A stretch of 64,000 nucleotides of DNA from Phoma sp. XZ068 (Eukaryota; Ascomycota; Dothideomycetes; Pleosporales; Didymellaceae). Shown here one piece after another: positions 34,851-46,165 of this stretch. The notes beneath the pieces were generated by a model. It saw only the letters and a program-made list of their open reading frames with translations. It was not told the DNA's origin and did no database searches. The stretch lies in contig RBKR01000020.1 in NCBI GenBank assembly GCA_004835665.1, forward strand, positions 744,001 through 808,000, written 5' to 3'. Numbering within the stretch: the first letter of the stretch is position 1; every line of letters starts with the position of its first letter. The position numbers and the translations under genes were made by a program.

Positions 34851-36144
34851 TGTCGAAGTCGTGGATGTGTCTTGGTGTGAAGGATCGTTGCAGTGATATC
34901 GTACTACCGTCGACAATGTGGTGGTATTATAGTCGATTCGTCTTTATACTGTCCAGGTGGCTTATGGACGATCGTCTCGAAATAAAAACGCAGGGTAATC
35001 CCAACTTTCTCGGCTTGCTTCCACGCGTGGTATGCTGTCGTAAGAAAAGAAGCTGCAAGTGCGCGTTTCTTACTGAGACCAACAGACAACCAGAATAGAA
35101 CCGAAGAAAATAAGCACAGCGGGGAATCGATCCAACAAGAGAACACTGTTTTGAACTTTGGCAAGGCGAGTGAAGAAGTAGTCACCCCATTCACGACCGC
35201 CGCTTTCCTATATAACGAATCTCTTCCTTGCCTGCCACGCACACGACTCTCCAGCGCGTAGACGGTAGCTCTCGACGTTTCCTACAGCCGCCTGTCCCAC
35301 TCGCCAGTCGAAGCGACGCGCAGGGGTGCTGTTGTTTCGAGCGCTGACGCCCAATCACTGCATTTAGCTATGTTTAGACCCTTGGAGCGGCGGCTCGCTA
35401 GATTGGCGAACCATCTTGATACAGCATGGCTCCCGCTGGAGGCCCACTACAGCGCCTGATTGGGCTATTTTGGGGCGTTTAATTGCGAGGTTGACGGTGG
35501 GGAAGAGATGCGCATTTAGAGTGCTGATGAGAGGTTGAAGCCGGCAGCGATGTTTCCGGGAGGCTGGGGACGTGCTATGAAAATCACATTGTGAATCGTG
35601 CTGATCCTCTCTCTACTGGGCGATGCGATCGCTGACGCAAGACATGCTTTGTAAAGAAAGCTCACCCGCAGATGTGTGCTTGCGCATGTCTTCGGTCTCA
35701 TCGCACTCGGTCGCATGAACAGCAAACGCAGACGCAGCAGTCTGCAAGCTGCAACCAAGACCTACGCGTCCTTCTGACTACAGTACAGCACACCCTCCAA
35801 GACTGACCATATGCGACAAGGCCAGCAACCGCCCTCGGCCCCTCACATGTTTGCGAGTCAAGTGATGTCCTCGCATTCTTTCTCTCTTCCACTCTCCCCG
35901 CCATCCCGCAGAGCCGCCCGTCACACCTGCCAACCACCGTTGCGCAACCAAGTTTGCTGGGCGAACCTATCCTTCCTTCCAATCCCGCCCCCCAATACCG
36001 GGTAGTCGGCCAGCTGGGACTGTCCTTAATCTCTCTATCTTTAGTAGATTCCACGTTCTGGAAGTGGGCGAAAAGGCAGTAAATTGACCTCGTTTGGGTG
36101 GTGGACCAATAGGATGCTCTTCACTGCTGGCGGGGGTACGGCCA
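34851..36144. other. Intergenic 1.3 kb
   Basis: Promoter of the DUF3455 gene at its left end; nothing coding was recognised in the rest. Two CCAAT motifs lie at about 36107-36147, next to the candidate small gene. Confidence 0.45.
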
Positions 36145-36616
36145 ATGAGAAGAGAGGAGTTGAGTGCGACTGTAGGCGCCGCGGCGTCGCGATTGGCAGA
36201 TCTTGGACGGCGTTTGGAAATCCGGCATTGCGTCGAGAGCGCGAGGGAAATTGGTGTGTGTCGCGTGCAAGGTGTGAAGCAGGTTTGTTAGGAAGGCGTG
36301 TTGAGGTGGCAAGTCTACGTTCAACTCACATTGGTGGATCGTTAACGATACTGGGGACGACAGCAGCGGTTCGACTATGGAAGATGTTAAGACGCATGTG
36401 GAAGGAACAATTGAGTGGCTGAGAGAGTATGAAAGAGTGGCGCGAAGGTGTAGAGAGGTCGACAGCTGGGTGAGTGAACAACAGTTCAGATTGAGCATCT
36501 CCGGACACACTACGAGAAACTGGAAGTTCATTGGTAGCTTGACGCTTTTCATTATAGTTTCGCTGATTCGCTCATATGTGCAGATATCGAATCCATTCCC
36601 CAGTATCTCTCATTAG
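36145..36616 (+). CDS. Candidate small tail-anchored protein, unrecognised
   Basis: Proposed two-exon gene, join(36145..36255,36314..36616), 137 aa. Exon 1 encodes a helical, Arg/Glu-rich stretch; the proposed intron (58 nt, GTGTGT..AAG) joins it to STFNSHWWIVNDTGDD and an amphipathic segment (EGTIEWLREYERVARRCREVDSW). Residues about 108-126 form one membrane segment (FIGSLTLFIIVSLIRSYV) close to the C-terminus, the layout of a tail-anchored protein. I do not recognise the family and give no function. The intron sites are weak and other donors exist; the second exon alone also contains an ATG at 36377 that would give an 79-aa protein. It converges on choline kinase, whose stop is 116 bp away. 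Confidence 0.35.
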
Positions 36617-36731
36617 CTGTGGCTTGCTCGCCAGCGCTCTGTCAGCAGTCCAATCCCATCTCAGTACGTGGATCTTCTCAGGCCTCTCAATCTCCTTTCG
36701 GTCCACGAATATTAGTCTCTTAGCACTTCAC

Positions 36732-39699
36732 CTAGTAGTCCACGATTTTGATCCTCCTCCTCAGCGCCTCCGGCAACTCCTCTTTCTTGACCAATCCCAT
36801 GCCTACTAGATCTCCCCAGACAAACATGGCCCGGTCCTGAGCATAGGCAAGGTAATCGAACTCCTCATCATCCTGCGATTTGAACAAATCAGTATCCTGG
36901 TCCAGTGCGGGTTTGGTCTCCTCTGGCGTTGGCTCCTCCTTGGTACTCACGGCCGGAATCTTCTCCTCTTCTGCTTCTACTTCGACCTTGACGTCGGACG
37001 TGGCGCCATCGAGGGCTGCGGCGGTAGGGTTCTCGGTGTTGCCGTTCGCTACGCCTTCTGCTGCGTCGAAGTTAGGCAGGCCAGGGACGTGGGCCTGGAC
37101 GATTCCCCAGGCTACCCACATAGCTGAGTTGGCGATGCGCCAAAGCTTCGTCTCAGCCATGAGCCTGCGAGCCTCTTCTTCAGTGTTGCGTTCGGCCTGG
37201 GCCTCTTGCTCCTGGTAAGATTGTCCTGGTGGGGCACGTGAGTCCAGCATAAACGCAGAAATGGTACTAGGAGCAGCCGTGGCAGCGAGGGCGGTAGTAC
37301 TAGCAGAGGTGGGAAGGGGGCCAAGGTGAGGTGTGGGGGGGTTAGAGGAGGCTCCGCCGGGGGTCTTTAGGCCTGGAGTATGCATAAGATAGGCGCGGAT
37401 GAAGCGGTGTTGCTCCTCGAGGGTGGGGTAGTATTTGTCGGCACATGCCCATGGATAATCAGGGTCATGGTAATTGTAACACCACTCGGTCTAAATATAT
37501 TAGTGGCAAATCATTTGAGAGGGTAAGACTCGGGGAGTAGTAAAAGTATATCTTACAAAGTGGTTTGCAAACTCCATACCAGGGACGTTTGCATTCGAGT
37601 ACTCGAAGTCGATGACCACCAATTGCTTGTGCTGGTTGGCTGGCAGCAAAAGGGGCGATTCACCCTCGGGCATCATGCGGAGGATGTTACCATATTGTGT
37701 CTGTGATGCGGTCAATGATTAGATCTTTCGTGAGCGGTTGTCATAACTTACGTCGTTGTGTGCAAACACCATGCGCTCGTTGATCTTCTCAATCCCGCCG
37801 TACTGCTCCTCAAGCCACCTCCTGTACTTTTCAATCATCTGTCTAAAGACTGGCCATTCGACGCCGCAGACCAAGCCCCGCTTCTTCCAGCGATCGGATG
37901 CAGATGTGATGGGTGCATCATCACCTTCGAGGATTTGCTGGTCAAGCCAAGTGACAACTTGCTCGCAGCGGTCTACCCACTTATCCCAGTTCTGCCAGAC
38001 GAACGGCCCGGCTTCGCGCTCTGATTTAAGAAGCTCGATACCCTCGTGGAGTTCTCGCATACGCTTGGCAATCTGTTTGGATGTCTCAGGGACCCGCAAC
38101 TCCTTGAAGGTGAGTGGTTTTGCATGGAAAAACTCCTCAAACCGACCATTCTTAAAGGTACCAAGCATGCGAGGGCCGATACGTTTGCGCCCAAGGCGTT
38201 GCAAGATCTGGAGTTCAGACTCGCGGTCGATGAGGTGCTCTACCTGGGGACCGTAGATGCGAAGAAGAAGCTTCCTACGACAGGTGTTAACTAATGTTTG
38301 CCGGGACTTCGTCTTGACTTACGGTGGCGGATTCTTTGGCACAGGCACACCATCTGCGCGCTCTTGCGTAGACTTGACGTTCTTGGGAGGAGATACAACG
38401 TAGACAGCGTTTGTTAGAGCACCGCTTAGCCTTTGAACGTCAATCTCGTCGTGTTGCTCCATAGTCACTCTTCGCCAGCCCTTCAGCTTCAGAGTGTGTG
38501 CTAGACGGAGGATCTCGTATCTGAAGGTGGTCCATGCCTCTTTCTCCTTCCGTCTCCTTCTTGCTGAATCCTCACTCTCCGGCTCAGAGTCTTCATCGTC
38601 AACACTGTATGCCATGGTCTTTGAATTGTCAAGTATGACGTCGCAGCTCGGGACCAGTTGGTCAATGGAGTCAAAATAGTCCGAATCCACTGAGATGGCC
38701 GAGTGGCGTTTGAGTCCTGTTGACATACGGCGCACGTGATTGAGCTTTCTCTTCGCATCGGCGGGCGTTATGTTGAGCGTTTTTTCTAAAATACCTGCCA
38801 GCTGATCTAATGCAACCGACCCATCGGACGAGTCAGAGTCGCTTCTACCTCGCGAAGATGAAGGCACGCTGAGGTGTTCGTTGGAGCCTTGCTTAGACTC
38901 CTCAGCGCTTCGGGCATCTTTGGCAGCCTTCCGCTTCGCTTTGCGTGTCGCGCGCCTCGTGCGCTCTGACTTGAGCCAGCCATGAATGTGCTTGACTAGT
39001 CGTTCGTGTGTATGGGCATGATGTTGTGCATCAGTCGAGCTTTCAGAAAGTAAAGAGGTGAGGGGCAGGTTCCCATCTTTTACTTCTCCGCTCTGGGTTT
39101 GAGTCTTGAACGAACCCATTTGCTCGATTGAGGGCCTGCCAGAGAGTCGCTTGCCGCTGATGCTCGCTGGGTAATGCCTGGAGGGTCTGTCAAGATCGAG
39201 GTAGTCTTTCTGCTCAATCTCTTTATGCTTGGCGATCATGAGTGGGGAGATGCCTTCATCAGGAAACGATACGACTGTGAGCGTTGAATAAGCGAATGTT
39301 CAAATTGTTGCGTTGGTAGTATCATGTTGCTAAGGGCTCAAATTTCTGCAGCGGTTTTCACAATTTTGCATGCAGCGAATACTTCTCTTGTCTGCAACAT
39401 ATTGCTCATCACATTGACGAACAATCTGCATTCTTCTGCAGAATCAAATTGCAGTTGAGCAAGTGAAGTACAATCTGCACCAGGACTGAAGATGCAGAGC
39501 GACATTTCGAGTTGAGCCCAGAACAAAACAGAAGAAGCATCGTGAAAGACATAAAGTCGGTGCATGCATTTGGCAGGTGGTACCGGGCTTGGTATGGGGA
39601 GGACGAACCTTTGGTAGGGGCGCGGGGTGACGTGCTTCCCTCCACGGCGTTGCTGCGAGGTAGCTCCGCCGTGTCTGCTTGCTTATTGGAGGATGACAT
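36732..39699 (-). CDS. cki1: Choline/ethanolamine kinase
   Basis: Five exons, complement(join(36732..37490,37557..37700,37752..38274,38323..39274,39609..39699)), 822 aa. The kinase core lies at about residues 290-640: KLLLRIYGPQVEHLIDRESEL, then the Brenner-type motif FAHNDTQYGN (Asp522, Asn527) rebuilt across an intron, and VIDFEYSNAN with Asp553. After these come NHFTEWCYNYHDPDYPW and a C-terminal WGIVQAH block. The first 300 residues are a low-complexity extension typical of fungal Cki1. Exon 1 is inferred: it supplies the ATG at 39699 and joins VVSFPDEGISP across a 334-nt intron with donor GTTCGT; if wrong, the start could be the ATG at 39239. By family it phosphorylates choline in the cytosol, the first step of the Kennedy pathway to phosphatidylcholine. 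Confidence 0.88.
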
Positions 39700-40391
39700 G
39701 GTCGTCGGAATGGATTGCACCAATAGGCCGGGTAGGGATAGCTGGAAGGTCTTCCGAGGATTACAAACACTCAGGCGTAGGAGTGAAATTGGAAACAGCC
39801 GTTCGTAGTGTGCGTAGGATGGGAGCTGGTGTTGGTGGCAGGGGCGTTATCGATTGCTGTAGACTAGAGGGCCCACGTGCCAAGTTTGGTTGGGCTCGGG
39901 GCTGCGAACGCTCTTGGGGCAGGCGAGAGAAAATTTGAAAAAGAGCATACGGCTTCAAGTTTCTCAAGGATAGCTGAGGCTTGTATTACATTCTGGTTGG
40001 AAACGTGGCGTTTTCATCAGCCTGATTTGCACATGCTTGCCATCGCGTACGCGTGCGGCTTTGCGAAGATCCAGGGTCATGCGAGCGCAAACCTTGGCGA
40101 TCTACGTCAGGCCTGAGCATCCCCTAGTGCCCCATGGTCAAGTTTTTTGGTGCGACAGTTGCGTTATTGCTTGCGAGGAAGACGTGTGCCTTCCTTATAG
40201 CTTTGTGATGACTTTACAGCATATCTGTCTACTCGGAGCTTGCTGTCAACAGCTCACTCGTACCCTAACGCCGCGCTAAGATGCTAATAATGACATTAAA
40301 CAATGACTGTCTAGTCCATTGTACACAAAATTGTCCATGAGACATTGTAGTTACAGAAATTGAAGATAGAGTACAATCCCACTGCACGCGC
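39700..40391. other. Intergenic, choline kinase promoter
   Basis: Upstream region of choline kinase and 3' flank of the next minus-strand gene. No gene or element recognised. Confidence 0.5.
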
Positions 40392-42319
40392 TCATATCAC
40401 TGCCCATTCGACCGTTTCCAAGGCAAGCCTGTGAATATGTTAGTTGCTGTATTTGATTACAAAGTGACTGGATCACTTACAAGACTAGCAAAAGCGTGCT
40501 AGGTAGGATCCAAACAACGTAGCTTTGGAAGAGGATCTTTGACATTGCACCCATGTAGACATTGTTGATCTGGCAGATCTGTGCCAGTTGCAGCGCAGTG
40601 GGTGCACCGCTGAGGAGGAAGCAAACGATGATGAAGATAGGGTCATCGACGATACTAACAGGTACGTATTTGGCGACAAGGGCCAGAATTGGAGCCATGG
40701 CGAGGGTTGGGATCAGCATGCGGCTTATCAACGACGCGATGACGAGCTTCTTCTCGACTTTCGGGTCTTCCATGGAATGCTGGTCTTCCTTGGGTAAAGT
40801 ATTGCGGGCCAGGTTGGCGCCCAGAACGACCAAGATGAGAGGAACAGCGACCTGTCCACTTTGGTTGACAGCCCGAGTAACAGATGTGCTGATAAAGGTA
40901 CCAGGGTCAAAGAACAGATGTTGCAGCGGGGGAACAGAGGCAACGATGATTGCTGCTAACATTGCCCAGAGAGGAGGATTCATAAAGGCCCAGACACCTT
41001 TGAAGAACCTGCCCAGTACGGAAGAGACCTTCGAGAGTGTACGTTGGAGCCACTTCGGCAGCGATTCGAAGACCGAGCGACCAGCACGAGAGAATGTGTT
41101 TGAGGTGGATTTTCCTGCACGCTGAACGGCCAATTTCGCTCGCTTGGGCCAGCCTTTGGGTCCTTTGGGAATGTTATCCTTCTTAAGTGAGGTAAGAGCG
41201 TTGTAAGCAGTATTGCCGTTCGCGTGGCCATTCATGTTGCCATCGACTCTGCCGTGGAAGTCTCCCTCTCCTGGAACTGCAACGTTGCCATTCGTAGGTG
41301 TGATGAAGTTGGCTGAAGCCAGGGCGTCTGCTCGGTCGTCAATCGAGTCTGTGTCGCTGGTGCCGGCAGATGTGGCGTAGCTGGTAACGTTGCCGGATTC
41401 GTAGTCCGAATGGGAGTCGTCGAGCAAGCGCTGTGCCTCTTCTTCGCTGTACTCTCCGCTCTCGAGGGAGTCGATGGTTCCACCGTCTTCTTTCTTGTAT
41501 GTGTCTGCAGGGGCCAGGAGGACATTGAATCCCCAGGTCCATCGAACTAGCTGTCCCAGCTGCTGGAAGATAAGCAAGTAGAGAATACCGCGTGCGCCAA
41601 CTTCGTTGTCATTGTCACCAGGTATTCTGTCCCAGTGGAGGCCTGAAATGGTTTTCGAAAGCGATATGACGAGGGAGATGGGTAGTGAGTTGGAATTGCC
41701 AAAGACCTGGGCTTATCAGTTGTGGTACGTCAAGATCTGCGAATAGGACATACCGCCATGGCTACAACGAAGTTGGCTTGTCTCTTCTTGAAGCCGAATA
41801 GCTTAGCGACTACAAGTGCGGCAAGGTAGGAGATGATTGTCTGGACGACAAAGATAACGGGGATCACCGCGAGTTCACCCAGCTTATCAGCGGACAGCTG
41901 CGACGCGAGCTTGGTGAAGACTGCAGTGCGTGGTCAGCGTTGCAGGCGATAAAAGGCAGCAATGCGTGTGCTGGCACGCGTGGACTGGCGCGCGTGAACT
42001 GAGGGCACTCACTCAGACAGGGCGTGAACAGCTGCGTGTTGAGGTTGGCAAGGAACTTCTGGCTCTCTGCGTCGAACTGGCCCATTCGTGCGATAATGTA
42101 GCCAGGTGCGCTGACGCACACAACCTCCATGACGGCCTCGAAGACGAGCAGCGTGAGGTTGGCGAAGTCGGGATGCGAGCTATGCGCCTTCTTCTTGAAG
42201 ACTTCCATGAAGCCATTGTTGCCGTAGTCGAACGATTGCGAGGCCATGGAGGCAAAGTGGTTGGGATTAGCAGCGAGGTCGCGCAGGCGCAAGGCCTGGG
42301 GACTCGTGAAAAAAGGCAT
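40392..42319 (-). CDS. Auxin-efflux-carrier (Mem_trans) family transporter
   Basis: Four exons, complement(join(40392..40428,40481..41706,41754..41920,42013..42319)), 578 aa. The N-terminal half has about five hydrophobic helices, starting in NLTLLVFEAVMEVVCVSAPGYIIARMG and including FVVAMAVFGNSNSLPISLVIS, the conserved discontinuous-helix motif of the family. A central hydrophilic loop of about 190 residues (rich in Asp, Ser, Gly, Asn) separates it from five more helices, among them VPLILVVLGANLARNT and FLLSGAPTALQLAQICQ. The last exon of 37 nt adds only 11 residues. Yeast relatives include Ecm3, an ER-associated membrane protein of uncertain substrate. An alternative start is the ATG at 42247 (MASQSFDYG). 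Confidence 0.87.
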
Positions 42320-43529
42320 TCAGAGGTGCCTGGCGCGCGTTTGGCAGGTACGGTGTGGATGAGGATGTCTAGGGTGCGTAGGCACTTGAGGCACCCTGCG
42401 TCTTGTTTCAGTCGGAGGATTGAGGATCGACGTCACAGAAGCGCAATTGAGCGGAGCGCACCACAGATGCGCAGCAGTTTGGGCACAGAAGGCAACTTTA
42501 AGAGCGCGCTACCAATTGCGCGGCGGGCGAGACGAGGCCTGAAGCATCGTGGGACAGCGCGGATGCTCCCAAAGGCATCGCTGCCAGCCGCAGCAGCTCA
42601 GCAGCCAAGACTGATTGCTGCTCGGCGCCGACTTGAGTCGATGGCGAGCTTGCTTGCTTCGTCTGCGCCAGCGCTGCAGCGCTAGCAGCACCAGTGGGAC
42701 AAGTGCAGTCGACGTGCAGCGCCGGTGGACAGGGGCTAGACGGGCATGCTGGCGAGGCGCACATCGCGCTGCAGGTTCTGGCCCGCATCGAGTTTCCCAT
42801 GTGCATCGCCCAAGTGCCGTCATCGCTGCAGCATGGCATTATGGTGGCAGTCGCTGTCTGACTGATGGGCACCGCCATTATCAAGACCAACATTGCCAGT
42901 CGCCAGGCCTTCCCTGTGGATAACCTGAATACCCTCACTACGCTTCAGCAGCCAGCCCCTCGGGTGCTAGCGATTACCATATCCTGCTTTTTGTCTATCA
43001 ACCCGTCCATCGTGTCTTGCTTGATGTGGCCGGATCGGTGTGTGCGAGCATGGTCATCAAAGAGGCCGATGTTGTCCCAGCACGCAGCAGGCTTAGGAGC
43101 GGAAGCCCATCCGACAAAGCAGGAACTGAGGCCTGAGCCAACGCCTCGCAATTTTGCTGTCCCTGATATCGCTCCTGCCGTGTAACCCATCTGCTCGCCA
43201 CGGTCGCAGTGCGCGCTGCAGCATCATCCTGAAATTATCCGCACGCGCTGCATACGTCACTGCCATTTTGATTCTCCACCCTCCACAATCCTGGTAGCAT
43301 CGCACCGCCACCCGTGCGTGGGGCCATAACGTCCGCTCGACCTCATAATCACCCACAGATCGCTTGATCGCCGCCCGCCCTCCTCTGTGGAGGCATCGTC
43401 ACCTGATTGCTGTCCGCTCGCTTGTCTTTTGTTATCGACTCCTCTGCCTCCTCTGCTGCTCCTCCTACCTCTCCGGACCCCGCACTAGCACGCTGCCACC
43501 ATAGCAGGACCGTGACTGTGTCCTCCGCC
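42320..43529. promoter_or_regulatory. Divergent intergenic region, transporter / Pbs2
   Basis: 1.2 kb between the start codons of the minus-strand transporter and plus-strand Pbs2. It holds both promoters and probably a long 5' leader for Pbs2, as fungal signalling kinases often have. No other gene is supported. Confidence 0.5.
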
Positions 43530-45621
43530 ATGGCCGACTCAGCAGCCTCTACCCCAGAGGCCGAGCTCAGCGACACTCCCTTCGACAGCCCTTCGCCGTC
43601 CTCTCCTCCCTTCCCCTCGAGCCCTACCGCTACCTCGCCCTCGTCGCTCAATGTTCCCGAACGACCCGCCGCTCGCGCCAGCGTCACTACCGGCGCCACC
43701 GCCAACATGACACCTTCGTCCACTCCGCTAGGGAATATCAATGCCGCCAGAAATCCTCGCGGCGGCGCCCCCACCATCTCCAGCAGAGGCAGCGGCCTCA
43801 ACGTCTCGGACGATATTTTGGCGAGGATAAAGGCTGTGCATTTGGGTCGACAAGGTGCCCCACCAACGGGTGCAGCAGGCCGAGGGAGCCTGCCTCAGAG
43901 CCCCGGCCCCTCTGTTGGTCCTCCGAACAACCTGTCTCCGAGAGGCGGCCCAATGATGGCCGGTGGTGTACCTGCCAATTTCCGCGGCATGCCTGGAGGC
44001 AAGCCTCCTTTGCCCAGCTTCGCGTCCGCGCCTGCTATCCCTGGCCGTCCCAGTCCTGCTCCCAAGCTGTCCATGGCCGAGAGACGTGGCGCACCAAAGC
44101 TCGGCGGTCTGCCTGGTGCAGGACCACCTGCTGGTGCTCCTGCCGGGAAGAAGAAACCGGGCCTGACTCTTTCACAAATGAACGGCGGCGCGCCGGACGC
44201 AGCGCCTAAGAAGCAAGAAACTGCATTGGAAAAGTATTCGGATTTCATCGACACCAAGACCGGCAGCCTCAAGTTCGCAGGCAAGGCTGTCCTGAACCCA
44301 GACGGCGTCCAATTCGCGAACGGCACCTCCTTCAGCATCTCACTGGACGAAGTTGATACGCTCGATGAGCTCGGAAAGGGCAACTACGGCACAGTATACA
44401 AAGTAAGACATGCGAGACCACGCATGAGGAAGCCAGGCCAAGGTCTTGCAGGAAACAAGGCTGCACCAGGCTCTCCATCGCGGAAAGATTTCAGCGAAGA
44501 GCCTAGCCCAACGACTGCGAAGCCTGCGGTAGGCACTGGCATTGTGATGGCCATGAAAGAAGTCCGGCTCGAACTGGATGACTCGAAATTCGCTGCCATC
44601 ATCATGGAATTGGATGTCCTCCACCGCTGCGTATCACCCTATATCGTCGATTTCTATGGTGCCTTCTTCCAGGAAGGTGCCGTGTATATCTGCATGGAGT
44701 TTATGGACGGCGGATCGATAGATAAACTCTACGGTGACGGTGTTCCTGAGAATGTCCTGCGCAAGATTACTTTGGCGACAACTATGGGACTAAAGTCATT
44801 AAAAGACGAGCACAACATTATCCATCGCGATGTCAAACCCACGAACATCCTCATGAACACAAGGGGCCAGATCAAGATTTGCGATTTTGGTGTCAGTGGT
44901 AACTTGGTTGCAAGTATTGCGAAGACCAACATTGGCTGTCAGAGCTATATGGCCCCTGAGCGAATCTCGTCGGGCGGTGTTGCTCAAGCTGGCGCCAACC
45001 CTGGAGGTGGCACCTACAGTGTCCAGAGTGATATTTGGAGTCTGGGTCTGACCATCATCGAGTGCGCGCTTGGCCGTTACCCATATCCACCAGAAACATA
45101 CAACAACATCTTCAGTCAGCTGAGCGTAAGTTCTCTATGTTATGTCAACGTTTTAAGAGCACGACACTAATGAATTGTAGGCGATTGTAGATGGAGAGCC
45201 CCCGGATCTTCCAGCGGAAGGCTACAGCGAAGCCGCCCGAAACTTTGTCCGTGGATGTCTGAACAAGATCCCCAAGCTGCGACCCACATACGCCATGCTT
45301 CTCAATCACGCGTGGCTTGCGCCTATGATTAAACCAGAGACGATCACAGAAGAGGATGAGGATGAGGTGGCTGCAGCAGAGGCACCAGAAGACGGTGTGG
45401 CCGCCGTCGAGCAAGGCCCTGCTGAGCCAAGCGACGACGTTGTAGATAAAGAAGTCGCAGACTGGGTGAAGGACGCAATCGATAAGCGCAAGAGAGGCGT
45501 TCTTGGTAAAGCTCCCAAGCCTGCGTTACATGCTGCACCGCTGGATGCTGTGTCGAGTCCATCACAAGACGGCGCGAACGGCCTCGACGCAGCAGGTGCG
45601 CCCGTGGCGGCCACTACATGA
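43530..45621 (+). CDS. pbs2: MAP kinase kinase Pbs2 (HOG pathway)
   Basis: Two exons, join(43530..45125,45181..45621), 678 aa. The first 260 residues are Pro/Ser/Gly-rich, as in other Pbs2 proteins where this part docks Sho1 and upstream kinases. Kinase motifs: LGKGNYGTVYKV (281 onward), Lys343 in MAMKEVRLEL, HRDVKPTN (432-439), DFG (452-454), and activation-loop sites Ser462 and Thr466 in SIAKTNIG, then GCQSYMAPERI. An insert of about 45 residues between the Gly loop and the lysine (RPRMRKPGQGLAGNK) is characteristic of filamentous Pbs2. The ATG at 43530 is used; the frame is open upstream but has no ATG. By family it phosphorylates the Hog1 MAPK under hyperosmotic and other stress. Confidence 0.93.
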
Positions 45622-46165
45622 GCTCGCTCAAACTGTCCATGGCGGCCATTGTCTGTTCATCAAACTATGTAACCTACGGGGCTTGCGACTGTATCAGCTG
45701 TAGATTTGGAGTTTTGGGATGTCTTGTTTCATGCTGTGTAACGGCACCGGCGCATACCCGTGGGAATCTTTTCGAGGCATAGCTGTTGGAGCATTGGGCG
45801 ATCAGCAAACATATACGTAAACGACAAGCATGTGCGGTTCAAATGTATGCACTCTAGCATTACGAGCCATAAACCTTTTTCTCTGATTTCAGCGATTGTG
45901 CATGTGACGTATCCTCTAACTAAGCGCGTGTCCCCGCCAAGATGCGGGTGTGGCTCATGCTGTGGCGCTATGAATGAACACGGTGGTCGCAACCCTACGT
46001 TTATTGTCCAGCACCTTCTTTTGAGACAGCGCCCCTTCTTTACCTGCCATGCCCCGATTTTAAGACTGCCTTTCTCTCGAAGACACATGCGCCTGGACTG
46101 CGACTAGATACCCTTCCTTTTACTGTCGCTCTCTTTGCACAATCTCCTCGTGAGACGCATCCAAA
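45622..46165. other. Intergenic, Pbs2 3' flank and SEC63 promoter
   Basis: No gene recognised; overlapping frames on both strands of about 115 codons have no domain. Confidence 0.5.
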
